A stretch of 26,027 nt of DNA from Apostichopus parvimensis (lineage: Eukaryota > Echinodermata > Holothuroidea > Aspidochirotida > Stichopodidae): assembly GCA_000934455.1 (NCBI GenBank), contig KN886206.1, positions 13,654 to 39,680 of the forward strand. Direction: 5' to 3'. Within the stretch, counting starts at the first letter, position 1. The number at the start of each line of letters is the position of its first letter. Under the pieces are notes generated by a model, which saw nothing but the letters and a program-made list of their open reading frames with translations, was not told the DNA's origin and made no database searches. Both the position numbers and the translations under genes were made by a program. Shown piece by piece: positions 1 through 9,049 of this stretch.

Positions 1-2718
1 TTACATATTGTTGGCTTAAAACAAAAGAGGCTTATTAGTTCAAATTTCACATGACCTTGACCTAAGTTAATTTATATGCGCCAAAAACTAAGCTTCCTAT
101 TAAACATTTCCATCTGAACATACATTAAGACACAGCTTTTAGAACAAGACCAAAACATGTCATAGTGAGTTGTAATGTTTTGCATTTGTTGAAGGTAGGT
201 GGTGTAAGAATATATATCCAAATCCTTGGATGAAATTATGTTACATCAGAGATCCATTCAGTCAGTGGTTATTATTTTGTAAGATTTCTCAGTAATGTGA
301 TGTAAACTCACTCGCATTAATATGAAAGGTCATATTTCATCAGTGTAATCATGCAAGAATACTATAGACAATTTATTATCCAAATTTAAGTTTAATATCT
401 TCAGAAAATTTGAATCAAAAAATATATTTGTTGATATGGTTGAAGAATTTTATTTAGTAACAAGTGCACACTTAATGCCCACTCATTCTTTAAAATGAAA
501 TGTTTATCTCAGATATGCTGGTTGTTTTCAAGTATTTGTGCATTGATGTATTAGTTGTGTGTATGTTTGTTTACAGTCTGTCTGTCTATGGTTAAGATAA
601 CTCATGAAATGCTTCAGTTTTTCTGTAGGGTTTTACAACTGACTTTATACTTTATCATTATGTAGCAAGTAACAATATGTATCTTGGAATTAATTGAATA
701 TAATTATTCTTTGGTAAAATGGAAAACAAAACTGGTTACTGTTTCAACTCCTTTTGAGTTTTACATTTATTTTGTGTATGCTTCCTCTATAGAGACTGAG
801 ATAACTTCAGGGACTAAATGGATTGTTGTAACTTTCCATATTTTTGAAATATTAATCAATTTGTATGCCTTTTGCACTTTTGATGGTCATTTTGCAAGTT
901 TGTATTGATTTTACTTTGCAAAGCTAGCCTAACATTTTTTTTTATATTTTTACACACACTGCCACGTACCTGTTTGTAAAGGCATGTTTGTCCTTTTTGT
1001 GTGAGATCATGGTAACTTGATTCTTATGAACACGATTTCAAATAACTTAATCTCCATTTCTCCAAAGTTTCAATTCTCCCACGACAATGGGTCAGTTGGT
1101 CGACGGATTCATTATATGTTAAAATGATACATAGAAGAGATCAGTTGAGATGGCTTTAACAGATTATTGGAATTGAGTCTACGGTCTGTTTCTCCCAGTG
1201 ATATCAATGAAATAGAGATTGAGTTGATGTAGTTATCTACAAAGACCAGATGCTTATGTCATATATTATATACTCTTTTAATCATATATACAATTCTAAG
1301 CAGGATTTTGAAAAGTATCAGCTCTTATGGATATATTCATGTATCTGGGAATTTCTCGATGCTAACGGAATTGTTGTTTTCTGTTGAGCCCAAAACCGAG
1401 ACTTTTTACAGTCAATTCTCTGAGGTGGAGGTGGAGGTGGAGATGAGTATGTAGTATGTACAAGCCAAGGAGCGTTGTCTATGACGATTGATTAGAAGTT
1501 AAATTGTTAAGCTTTGAATACAAATACATCTCAGAACAGAGAAAGCTACTGCCACAGCAAGTTAAGCAGATCATTGTGAACTTTGATTACTATTACTATT
1601 ATATAATTGACTGTCTCTATGCACAATTGTCATTGCCTGGTGATTTTCAAACATTTATGCTTTAGTGTTAGCTTTAGTGTTGTTGTAAGTTCCCATTGGT
1701 TACAGATAATGATAATATTCAACAGTCAAACCAAACTATAGGATAAACAAAGTCATATTGTGAAGGTTTTATGGTCGAACAATTTCTTCTGTGGTATTTT
1801 TTTTCTCAGAAGTTATGAAATAATTACCCGAAGTAAAAATGTACTGGACAGTGACTATTAACTTGTAAAATACAGCTCACTTCCATGAATGTACCTAAAG
1901 TGTGTCTCCAAACCCTTTTCATGCATCATGCATCATGAAATGCATATCTCAGTAACTATTTAGCTAAAGGCAGATCTTCACAGGGGTCAACTGATCAACT
2001 AAGTTAGAATTATTGATTGTCAAAGAGAGAGCTATGTAGTGCCTGGAATATTCTTCAGCAAATTAAATTACATTGATTCAACAATATATAAGATAACCTT
2101 CATGCTATTTTCCTGAATCAGGTTTAAATTAATGTGTATGCCTGGTGTAGTTGTGTGCAAAAATGGTAAATTGGAAATTATCTCACTGTTTATCATATTT
2201 TAATGAAACATGAAAGTATTTGATATATTATTATTATTTGTTTCCCTTCCATTGTCTCCTGTCTCAAAGTTTATCGTAGAAACAAAATTTTCCCTGTTAT
2301 TGCAATAGTAAGCCTATATCACATTTTACTGCATAACATTTATGGATTCACAGTGATTAGCACCACTACTGACGAAAGAGGACACAAAGTGGGCTACGGG
2401 TCTTCGTTCTATAGTAAGTGGGTTGAAAATGGCCTAGCTAAGACATAGTTGTTTGCAAGGTCAAACATAAAGTCCATTCAAACTAAAGGTAGAGGCAATC
2501 AAGATCATTGCATGACTTCATAGCCTGCAGAAGTTCACATTCAAAGCATCTTGTTTTGTGTATTTACTGATGATAGTTAGCCTTGGATATTTAGTTTGGA
2601 CATTAAATAACTTGTTTCTGGAGATGTTACAGAAGCTTGTTAGATTTGACTATCAACCATAAAACAGCTTTATAAAACACTGAAGTATTTGCAACAGAGG
2701 AGGATTGCACCTTCGGAA
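1..2718. other. Gene-free AT-rich region
   Basis: I see no supported gene here. The longest open frame (684-908, 74 codons) does not begin at a convincing ATG, is low-complexity and hydrophobic, and lacks flanking splice signals that would make it a clear exon. Runs of T and A and scattered AATAAA-like words are background for this base composition. The stretch may be intergenic DNA, an intron or the long 3' UTR of a gene outside the window; the sequence alone does not decide. The only local structure is a short GGTGGA repeat at 1423-1443. Confidence 0.5.
1423..1443 (+). repeat. Short (GGTGGA)n microsatellite
   Basis: About three and a half GGTGGA units give a purine-rich, G-rich strand. It resembles the larger GGTGGGGAGG array about 1.3 kb downstream, so both may be products of the same slippage-prone purine tract. 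Confidence 0.6.
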
Positions 2719-2809
2719 AGGCGGGGAAGCGAAGGTGGGGAGGTGGAGGCAATTGGTGGGGAGGTGGAGGCGAAGGTGGGGAGGCAAAGGTGGGGAGGTG
2801 GAGGTGAAG
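2719..2809 (+). repeat. G-rich purine minisatellite, potential G-quadruplex
   Basis: Four to five imperfect units of 14-21 bp are built on GGTGGGGAGGTGGAGGC followed by a short GAA, AAA or AATT spacer. The plus strand is almost pure purine with many runs of two to four G, so it could form G-quadruplex or triplex structures. Open frames crossing it on both strands (for example 2653-2985 minus) are low-complexity translations of the repeat, rich in P, H and S, and are not genes. Confidence 0.75.
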
Positions 2810-3378
2810 TGGAACATATGACTGATTGGAGGTGGTTGATCAAAATGACTCCTCTGTGCATCCCGCACAAAAATGCCAAACCGTTTGCTTGCCGAAGCAA
2901 CATTTTGTAATGTTGCAAAACATGGAAAAAAAAGTATTTTCTCATTAACAAAATGGATAGCAGTTCCAATTATGAAAAGGGGCACTTTTCATGATTTTGA
3001 AAGAAGTGGGAGTCTGAGAACTTTGTATTTCTGGTATGCTTTCTCAAAACCCTAGTCTCATTTCTATGAGTTTCCGAAGAATTACAAGGCAGGTATGTAA
3101 TTGTCGCACCCATTCCTGCTCGCTTAATTGCTACTTACCGCCCCATCCAATGGACGAAAGGGTAGCATCTGATGCTTTCTCTAAATATTGAGGGAGGGTG
3201 AACAGGTGGAGTCACTCTCATCACCACAGTGTAACATCGCGAACGTAGTTGTTTCCGAAACGCGAACCCCCTCTTTTTCGGCAGGCTGAGAAATACCAAA
3301 TTCGACAGATGGGTTATTGAACCGTGTACCCCAATGTTATTGAGCAGAAATTCTACAACACACTTTATAATGGAACCG

Positions 3379-4350
3379 TTTTTCATTTCATTTCATTATA
3401 TATTTGATCCAATCACAAGAACAGTATACAAACAACAAAGTAAGAAAACACAATGCGGATCAGGATGTACAAAAGGAAACCAAATTCATGTAGCCCGAAG
3501 GTCTGTACACCCTTACAATAAGAGACTTAGAACTAAAATAAATATATAATATTCACAAATAAACCATAAGAAATATAAGAATTAAAATAGACAAATTGCA
3601 CACAAATGACTGGTAGGAACCACACAAGAGCAAATTCCTGGTCTCAGGGGGAAGTTCAGACCAAATCCTAGGAAATTGGTTCAAAAAATTCATTTTTAAA
3701 ACATTTGTTCTTGCAAAAGCATGATTAAAAAGTAAATTCTCAGTGTGACGGGAATTAACAGTGATGTTTACAATAGCAGGACAAGAAAATTTACCAAAAA
3801 GGCACTTTGTAACAAAAAGAACCAAGAGAAGTTTATAACGATTAGTAAAAGAATACCAACCAAGAATACTTAAACGAGTACAATATTCCATTTCTTGTCT
3901 CCTTTGTCCTAAAATGAAACGAGTTGCACTCCTCTGGACCCCCTCCAGTCTACCTTCATGAGTCAGATTCTGGGGTCCCCAGGCAGGTAAACCATAATCT
4001 AAAACAGGGACAACCAAGGATTTAAAAAGCATAAGGCGAACCGTGCTGCTCAGACCAGCTGAAACAGAACGAAGGAAGCCAATAAGTTTACGGGCTTTAG
4101 CAGAAACATAATCAATGTGACCATTCCAATTTAGTTGGCTATCAAAAATAATACCCAGATATTTGTGAGTGTGAACATTGTCCAGCAGACTTCCATTAAG
4201 GACATAGTGGGGAGCCGGTTTTTTCTTCTTCTTTGTAAGCCGCATTACAAAATTTTTTGAACAAAAAAGTTTTGAATTTTTCTGCCTTGTTTGGTTGAGG
4301 AAAGTAATTGCAGAGGGAAGAATTAGGCTGAGATGGAAACATTTATTCAA
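3379..4350 (-). mobile_element. 5'-truncated CR1/L2-like LINE fragment, minus strand
   Basis: A non-LTR retrotransposon remnant read on the minus strand. It holds the C-terminal part of a reverse transcriptase (3553-4350), a short 3' UTR, and a 3' end made of (TGAAA)n repeats, seen on the plus strand as TTTCATTTCATTTCA from 3379. A microsatellite tail in place of poly(A) is typical of the CR1/L2/Jockey group. The element is cut off at its 5' side within the reverse transcriptase, the usual result of incomplete target-primed reverse transcription. DNA beyond about 4350 is more GC-rich and shows no RT similarity. I did not identify a target site duplication. Confidence 0.8.
3553..4350 (-). pseudogene. 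Reverse transcriptase C-terminal remnant (LINE ORF2)
   Basis: An open frame of 265 codons whose middle matches the thumb and C-terminal tail of CR1/L2/Jockey reverse transcriptases. The landmarks are VMRLTKKKKK, then HKYLGIIFDSQLNWNGHID, then SAKARKLIGFLR, then LFKSLVVPVLDYGLPAWGP, then LEGVQRSATRFI, and finally FPRIWSELPPETRN. No catalytic FADD-type motif, endonuclease or upstream RT fingers are present, so it cannot be active. The first codon of the open stretch is TTG, not ATG; the frame simply continues from a truncated body. The first ~35 residues fit the family poorly and may be frameshifted or non-element DNA. It is surprisingly free of stops for a dead fragment, which suggests a fairly young insertion. 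Confidence 0.8.
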
Positions 4351-5274
4351 TTGGTTCGCAGCGCCGCTAAATTCCCAAGTTTTCGTATATAGAAGGGAGG
4401 AAGATAGGGTACAGTGTCCGAGGGGCTCACCATTTCCGTTCCGCCGAGTAGGCTAACGCCGCCGCTCAAGTTAGTTTCGGTCAGAGCAGGCCTCATCAAG
4501 TGACAGAAAAATATCTCTGAGGAATATTTAACACCAGGTTTATTGATTTCGTGAGAACTACATGTTGACCATGGAGTTGTTGCTTTTCCAGAGAGATTGA
4601 CCTTTATTTAGGATACTTGTTGACAAGTATGTTTTTTCAAATAATTTCCGCTGGAATTGGAATCTCTAGATTATACTTCTGAGGGCCCTCCCCCTTCCCC
4701 AGGATTTTCCATAGAAATAGAGAGATATTCTTCTCTACTTTCTTGAGTATTAATACTGGCACATTTTACTCTCTTGAAAATGGTCACTCGTAGACTTGTG
4801 TTTCATGTTGTTGTTCCTTCATGGCTGCTACCTTCAAACAGGTGTTGTTCTGCTATGGTCGTGTGATAATAACTTTATCTCCTTTACAAAGCTACATTCT
4901 ACGGCTTTAAATAGGTAGGTGATTGGCCACGAGAAGGAGGAAATATTGTAAAAATTAGAAAGGATTCACAGACTACCGTTTGTGTTTTCGTAACGTCAGT
5001 GCTAATTTAGTAATTCGCATGTACAACTATAAGGCCTAACACCTAGCTTAGGCCTAAGCTAGGATGAAGGCCTAACATAATACAGTGAAGCTCTAGGGGA
5101 CCATTGAATATATGCTAGGCGAATCGAGATCTAACGATAGTGTTAGGCAAATCATTCTACTTACTAGGACTACAAGTTTGATTTTCCTTTGTTGAAAGTG
5201 CGACAGACATCGTGTCAGTTTGCCGTCTTCTATAGTATAGGGCCCTAGGCATATAGCCATATTGTTATTATTAA
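4351..5274. other. Non-coding region with GC-richer patch and palindrome
   Basis: No gene is supported. Positions 4360-4500 are richer in CpG than their surroundings (GCGCCGC, CCGCCGAG, CGCCGCCGCTC), as in a promoter or an untranslated first exon, but I cannot place a TATA box, initiator or matching donor. Polypyrimidine patches occur at 4681-4700. A perfect palindrome lies at 5042-5063 and is listed separately. Confidence 0.4.
5042..5063. repeat. Perfect 22-bp palindrome centred on AGGCCT
   Basis: CCTAGCTTAGG is followed with no spacer by its exact reverse complement. AGGCCTA words recur on both sides (about 5032 and 5069) and again near 18369-18475 and 24661, so this is a recurrent sequence family in this genome. 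Its role is unknown. Confidence 0.75.
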
Positions 5275-5437
5275 AGGGTGTGAAGACTCGCGCAAAAAGA
5301 AACGTCTAAGGCCGGTAATCTGCCCTTGTTTCGAATGAGGTGTAACAGAAGTGTTAGACAGCATCATCGATCCCAGAAAATACACACACAGCTTGCTACC
5401 GTTGGCAATTATACACTAGTGTACAGTCAGTACATAC
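5275..5437 (+). repeat. Unclassified interspersed repeat, left part (interrupted)
   Basis: This segment matches 24091-24275 along most of its length. Shared landmarks are TGAAGACTCG, AAAGAAACGTCT, GAATGAGGTGTAACAGAAG, ATCCCAGAAAATACAC, and CACTAGTGTACAGTC. It continues after a transposon insertion at 6220-6435. The orientation given is the one in which the two copies align; the true strand is not known. It has no long open frame, no terminal inverted repeats and no RNA polymerase III boxes that I can see, so its class is open. The 5' boundary is approximate. Confidence 0.7.
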
Positions 5438-6219
5438 GGTTTCAGTTGGTTTTCCGCACACGTTACTTTCCGCACATTACTTTCCGCACATTACTTTCCG
5501 CTGAAAAAATTCTTGTGCGGAAAACAACTTTTTTTCCACTTACCTGTACACTATATTTTTCCTCAATTTTAGGGATACCAAATTCAGGATGATAAAAATA
5601 ACATGAGAAAGTATCAAGGAACGTCGATAAGCATGGTTAGACTGAGTTCATGTTGTTAGAACAGTTAAGCTGCTTATATTAATTTACAGGAGGCTTGGTG
5701 TGTTTGTAATTAGGGATAACTTAAAGAAGTATGAGGCATAATATTATATAGCCCTACATATTCTCACTCTGTACTCTGTTATTGTTAATGTGAAAATATC
5801 ACAAAAGACACCCCACCCCCTCCCCCTCTGCCCGCCCCCTAAAGGATGAAACTTAGCGAGGCCAAATCGTCTCGGCAGCTCACCTTTTTTCACCTTCAAG
5901 CCATATCGAAAACTACAACCAAATAAGGTGGCGTTGTTTAACTAAAATTAAACTTGTGCTTACAGCCTAAGCTAGTGCTTAGCTATCCTAAAAATAATCT
6001 AGTCTCGAAGCTACATTTTATCCTGCCAGTTAAATGCTATCTTCTCCATCCTCCTAAATCCTTCCATGTGCCTAATCATTTCAGTAAGTCATTCTGTTCC
6101 TCCCCAAAAAACGGTACTTTCCGCTGAAAAAAAACCTTGTTTTCCGCTGACAAATTTGTGTGCGGAAAACACCGTTTTGTTTCAGCGGAAAGTAACGTGT
6201 GCGGAAAATAACGGTACCC
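5438..6219. mobile_element. 782-bp non-autonomous DNA transposon (MITE/foldback type)
   Basis: The ends are inverted repeats: 5450-5473 is the exact reverse complement of 6185-6208 (24 of 24), and the outermost 12 bp on each side match imperfectly. GTACATAC flanks the insert at 5430-5437 and 6220-6227 and looks like an 8-bp target site duplication. The uninterrupted homologous repeat at 24268-24275 has one copy of the corresponding site. Ten copies of TTTCCGC lie in the ends and none in the middle: forward at 5451, 5467, 5481, 5495, 6118 and 6141; reverse at 5517, 6162, 6185 and 6201. Such subterminal arrays usually bind transposase. No transposase frame exists inside, so mobilisation must come from elsewhere. 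Eight-base duplications occur in hAT, P and Merlin superfamilies; I cannot choose. Confidence 0.8.
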
Positions 6220-6435
6220 GTACATACAGCTGCGGTCAATTCCCACAGCACAGTGTATAAACGATACAGCGATGGACATCTCAGGTCCAGCTAAAGTAAA
6301 GATAACAAGGTATTACGTTTCATTACTGTCTGCATTTTGTAGCGACACGAACAAAACGTCACTTGCAAGCAACAGAAAGTTAACTTTTTCAGATGGCCGC
6401 ACGCGGTTTGGGGCAAGTCTTCAATGCCTTTTACA
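6220..6435 (+). repeat. Unclassified interspersed repeat, right part
   Basis: Continuation of the repeat begun at 5275, matching 24268-24460. Landmarks are CAGCGATGGACATCTCAGG, TTTCATTACTGTCTGCATTT, GCACGCGGTTTGGGGC and GTCTTCAATGCCTTT. Homology ends near 6435. Open frames on both strands here (6076-6279 minus, 6272-6535 plus) are not conserved between the two copies and are not genes. Confidence 0.7.
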
Positions 6436-7156
6436 TAGATACTGTAGTAAAGTAGTAATGGTTGACCTAATCTACAAGTACAATAGGAATCAAGGATACA
6501 AAATAAAAGCCATATATTTAACACAATTGACTTAAATATTATTCATAAGTTATGATATTTTGAGTAACCTCTAACTCTAAGTTAGTCCTTTGTTAATCTC
6601 TTTCAGTTTACAAGGACAGTCAGTTCTGTTAGAATGTCAGAAAGTTTGATCTTATCGAAATGTTTTCTGTGAATGTTCCTTGGACACCTTTACTGTATTG
6701 GAACACTACAGGCAATCTGTGTGCTTCACCATTACTGCACTCAGTTTGTTATATGAAGCCAATGAGAGTGCATTTCTTGTCAATGGGGAAGCTAGCATGG
6801 ACTATTCACAGTTTTAAAAGGATTGTCCGTAGCAACAATTGAAAATAATCACCATTACTGGCATTACATACTTGACAGCTCTTTACCTTCATTCCTTCTT
6901 TTGTTCTAAGATGTTGATATACATTTTCTCCTGTTGGAGAGGACATTTAGTGGTGGTCCTGGGAGCAGGAATTGGTGCAAAAAGTATACACCTACCTTGT
7001 AATTCTCTGAATACATATTGGGTTTCAAACTAGCTTCTGTTGGTTTCCGTACCCATACCAAATATACTAAGCTACTGTACATGGCAAGTAACCAATTGAC
7101 ATGGATTTTGTGATGGTATAATATTAAGTGGTATTTTTTATGTCTCTCCCATACAG
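6436..7156 (+). other. Upstream region of GPAA1 ending in a splice acceptor
   Basis: No coding sequence is supported. The segment ends in a pyrimidine-rich stretch and CAG at 7154-7156 (TCTCTCCCATACAG), only ten bases before the GPAA1 start codon. This looks like the 3' end of an intron in the 5' untranslated region, so a non-coding first exon and the promoter should lie further upstream. I could not identify that exon with confidence. Confidence 0.55.
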
Positions 7157-7165
7157 GATTCCACC

Positions 7166-9049
7166 ATGGGCTTGATGACAAACCCCAAAGCTCTGAAGAT
7201 AATTGAAAAAGTTGTTCTGAGCACTTATAAGCCACTTAGTGTGCTTCTCTACATTGGAACATTTGTGGCCATTGTCATTGTTAGTTCCAGCCTTTTCAGT
7301 GCCAAGACAGAAAATGCCCTTCTCCCTGGGCTTGTTGAAAGACAGTACAAGTCGACTTCAGATATAAATGGGTATGCCAATTACCTTGAAGGTATCTTGG
7401 AGACAGATGATGACATACCCAAGGCCTGGCTGGAGCAAACATTTGAAGAAATCGGTCTGGACACATACTCACAGAATTTTTCTGCATCCCACCCATTTCT
7501 TAATTCTCCAGAGGATGTGAGAGGAACTAATGTATTTGCGATTCTACGAGCACCAAGGATAGCCGGAACTGAAGCTGTGGTATTTTCGATACCATATCGT
7601 GGTAAAGTTCTCGAAAAGGAGATGGGATCTACCAATCACGGTATAGCATTGATGATGTCTTTAGCTAAACATTTCATTCAGCAGTCCTATTTGTCAAAAG
7701 ATATAATATTTCTGATAGTCGACAAAGAGAGTATCGGGGCTCAAGCCTGGGTGGAGGCATACTATGCTACAAGTTCTGACTTTCTAGCTAAGAGCCCTCT
7801 CCATGGGAGAAGTGGTACCATCATGGCAGCAATCAACCTGGAACTCCCAGGGAGGAGAATAGATCACTTTGACTTACGGTTAGAAGGTTTAAACGGCCAA
7901 CTCCCAAACTTAGATTTATTTAACGTTGCTGTAAAGTTGTGTGAAAAAGAGGGTGTGAAGGCAACGTTCCATGGACAGGGCAGCTTGACACACACTGAAT
8001 TGAGGGACCATTATGGAATCAGGTACACGTCAAAGACCATGCTTTCCAACATGCTACGTCAAGCCTCTGGCAAGCCGCACGGCATCCATGGACTGTTCCT
8101 TCGGTATGGAATCCCTGCTCTGACTCTTCATGGCATACCCAGTAACAGTAACAAAGGTGATCAAAGCCACAGCATCGGCTATATCCTGGAAGGAATATTT
8201 CGCAGCGTCAACAACTTACTTGAACGATTTCACCAGTCTTTTTTCTTCTATGTTCTACCTGAAACCAAGAAGTATGTTTCTATTGGCCTGTACATGATTC
8301 CTATGGGTATGCTGTTGGTCATACCTACCATCCAAGCTCTTGCACTGTGGTTTCTTCTAGGCCGGAAGTCAAATGATATCAACAAGGACGAGCCCATCGG
8401 TGAGGAACCCAAGGGGCAACATCATTATGTCATACCTGTATTAATAGGAGTTCATGTCTGTGGTCTGCTGCTATATCTCAGTCCAGAGTTTTTCGTCATC
8501 AACTTCAGTTCATACTTTGGTCTCCCTCCTACAGAGGCTCTGGTGACTGGGTTAGGAGCTGTCTTTACTGGTATAACCTTATTACAAGTGACAAGTAAAA
8601 GACACAACTCAGATGTTAACACTGATGAAGATGTCAAGAGAAAGTGGATGCTTCTTAAATGTTATGCTCTGGTGTGGCAAGCCATTAGTCTTCTTGCACT
8701 TTCTATGATAAATTTCTCCTTTGCTTTCTTAGTTGGAGTTTTCACTATACCAGTGTTTGTACTTTGCCAACCTCATCATAATTTTATGTTATCGGGTCTC
8801 TATAAGTTACTGTTACTGCTGGTTTCCCCTCCTGCTATATTATTCCTGTTAATTGCTGTTCATAACCACATCTTCCATGGGCAGACCCTTTCATTAGATT
8901 TGTTCGTGAGTGCCGGTAACACCGCCCTCAACTCTATCCCGCAGGCCGTTATCGATCAGTACATTTTAAATGACTGGACATTTGCAGTCGTCTGTTTGGT
9001 TCTCTTCCCGAGCTGGCAGATGTTTTGGATTTGTTCAGCAGTAAAATGA
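7166..9049 (+). CDS. GPAA1: GPAA1, GPI-anchor transamidase subunit (complete, one coding exon)
   Basis: Encodes a 627-residue GPAA1/Gaa1 protein, close to the 621 residues of human GPAA1. The family is a subunit of the GPI transamidase complex in the endoplasmic reticulum membrane, which swaps the C-terminal signal of a precursor protein for a GPI anchor. Visible features: an MGL start as in vertebrate GPAA1; a first membrane span at about 23-44; a large lumenal M28-peptidase-like region (about 45-365) with GTNVFAILRAPR near 120-131, AWVEAYY at 194-200, EGLNGQLPNLDL at 240-251, LRQASGKPHG at 297-306 and LERFHQSFFFY at 352-362; then hydrophobic spans near 370-398, 421-440, 454-474, 495-535, 545-565 and 604-622. 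The start is supported by a strong CCACCATGG context and the acceptor just upstream. The coding region has no intron, unlike the multi-exon human gene. The last 354 codons recur at 12131-13196. Confidence 0.95.
   Translation: MGLMTNPKALKIIEKVVLSTYKPLSVLLYIGTFVAIVIVSSSLFSAKTENALLPGLVERQYKSTSDINGYANYLEGILETDDDIPKAWLEQTFEEIGLDTYSQNFSASHPFLNSPEDVRGTNVFAILRAPRIAGTEAVVFSIPYRGKVLEKEMGSTNHGIALMMSLAKHFIQQSYLSKDIIFLIVDKESIGAQAWVEAYYATSSDFLAKSPLHGRSGTIMAAINLELPGRRIDHFDLRLEGLNGQLPNLDLFNVAVKLCEKEGVKATFHGQGSLTHTELRDHYGIRYTSKTMLSNMLRQASGKPHGIHGLFLRYGIPALTLHGIPSNSNKGDQSHSIGYILEGIFRSVNNLLERFHQSFFFYVLPETKKYVSIGLYMIPMGMLLVIPTIQALALWFLLGRKSNDINKDEPIGEEPKGQHHYVIPVLIGVHVCGLLLYLSPEFFVINFSSYFGLPPTEALVTGLGAVFTGITLLQVTSKRHNSDVNTDEDVKRKWMLLKCYALVWQAISLLALSMINFSFAFLVGVFTIPVFVLCQPHHNFMLSGLYKLLLLLVSPPAILFLLIAVHNHIFHGQTLSLDLFVSAGNTALNSIPQAVIDQYILNDWTFAVVCLVLFPSWQMFWICSAVK

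Noticed and set aside
684..908. A 74-residue hydrophobic protein
   Set aside because: It begins at a non-ATG codon, shows no family features, and lies in AT-rich DNA where such frames arise by chance.
2653..2985. Minus-strand proline- and histidine-rich proteins
   Set aside because: These are translations of the G-rich minisatellite in two overlapping frames, with no domain or splice support.
4360..4500. A CpG-rich promoter or first exon
   Set aside because: Composition is suggestive, but no core promoter element, donor or connection to a downstream exon could be shown.
6272..6295. A possible extra first coding exon for GPAA1 (ATGGACATCTCAGG.., donor at 6296) that is in frame with the exon at 7157
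   Set aside because: It lies inside a dispersed repeat, the other copy at 24316 lacks the donor, frame agreement alone has a one-in-three chance, and the MGL start at 7166 already matches the vertebrate start.
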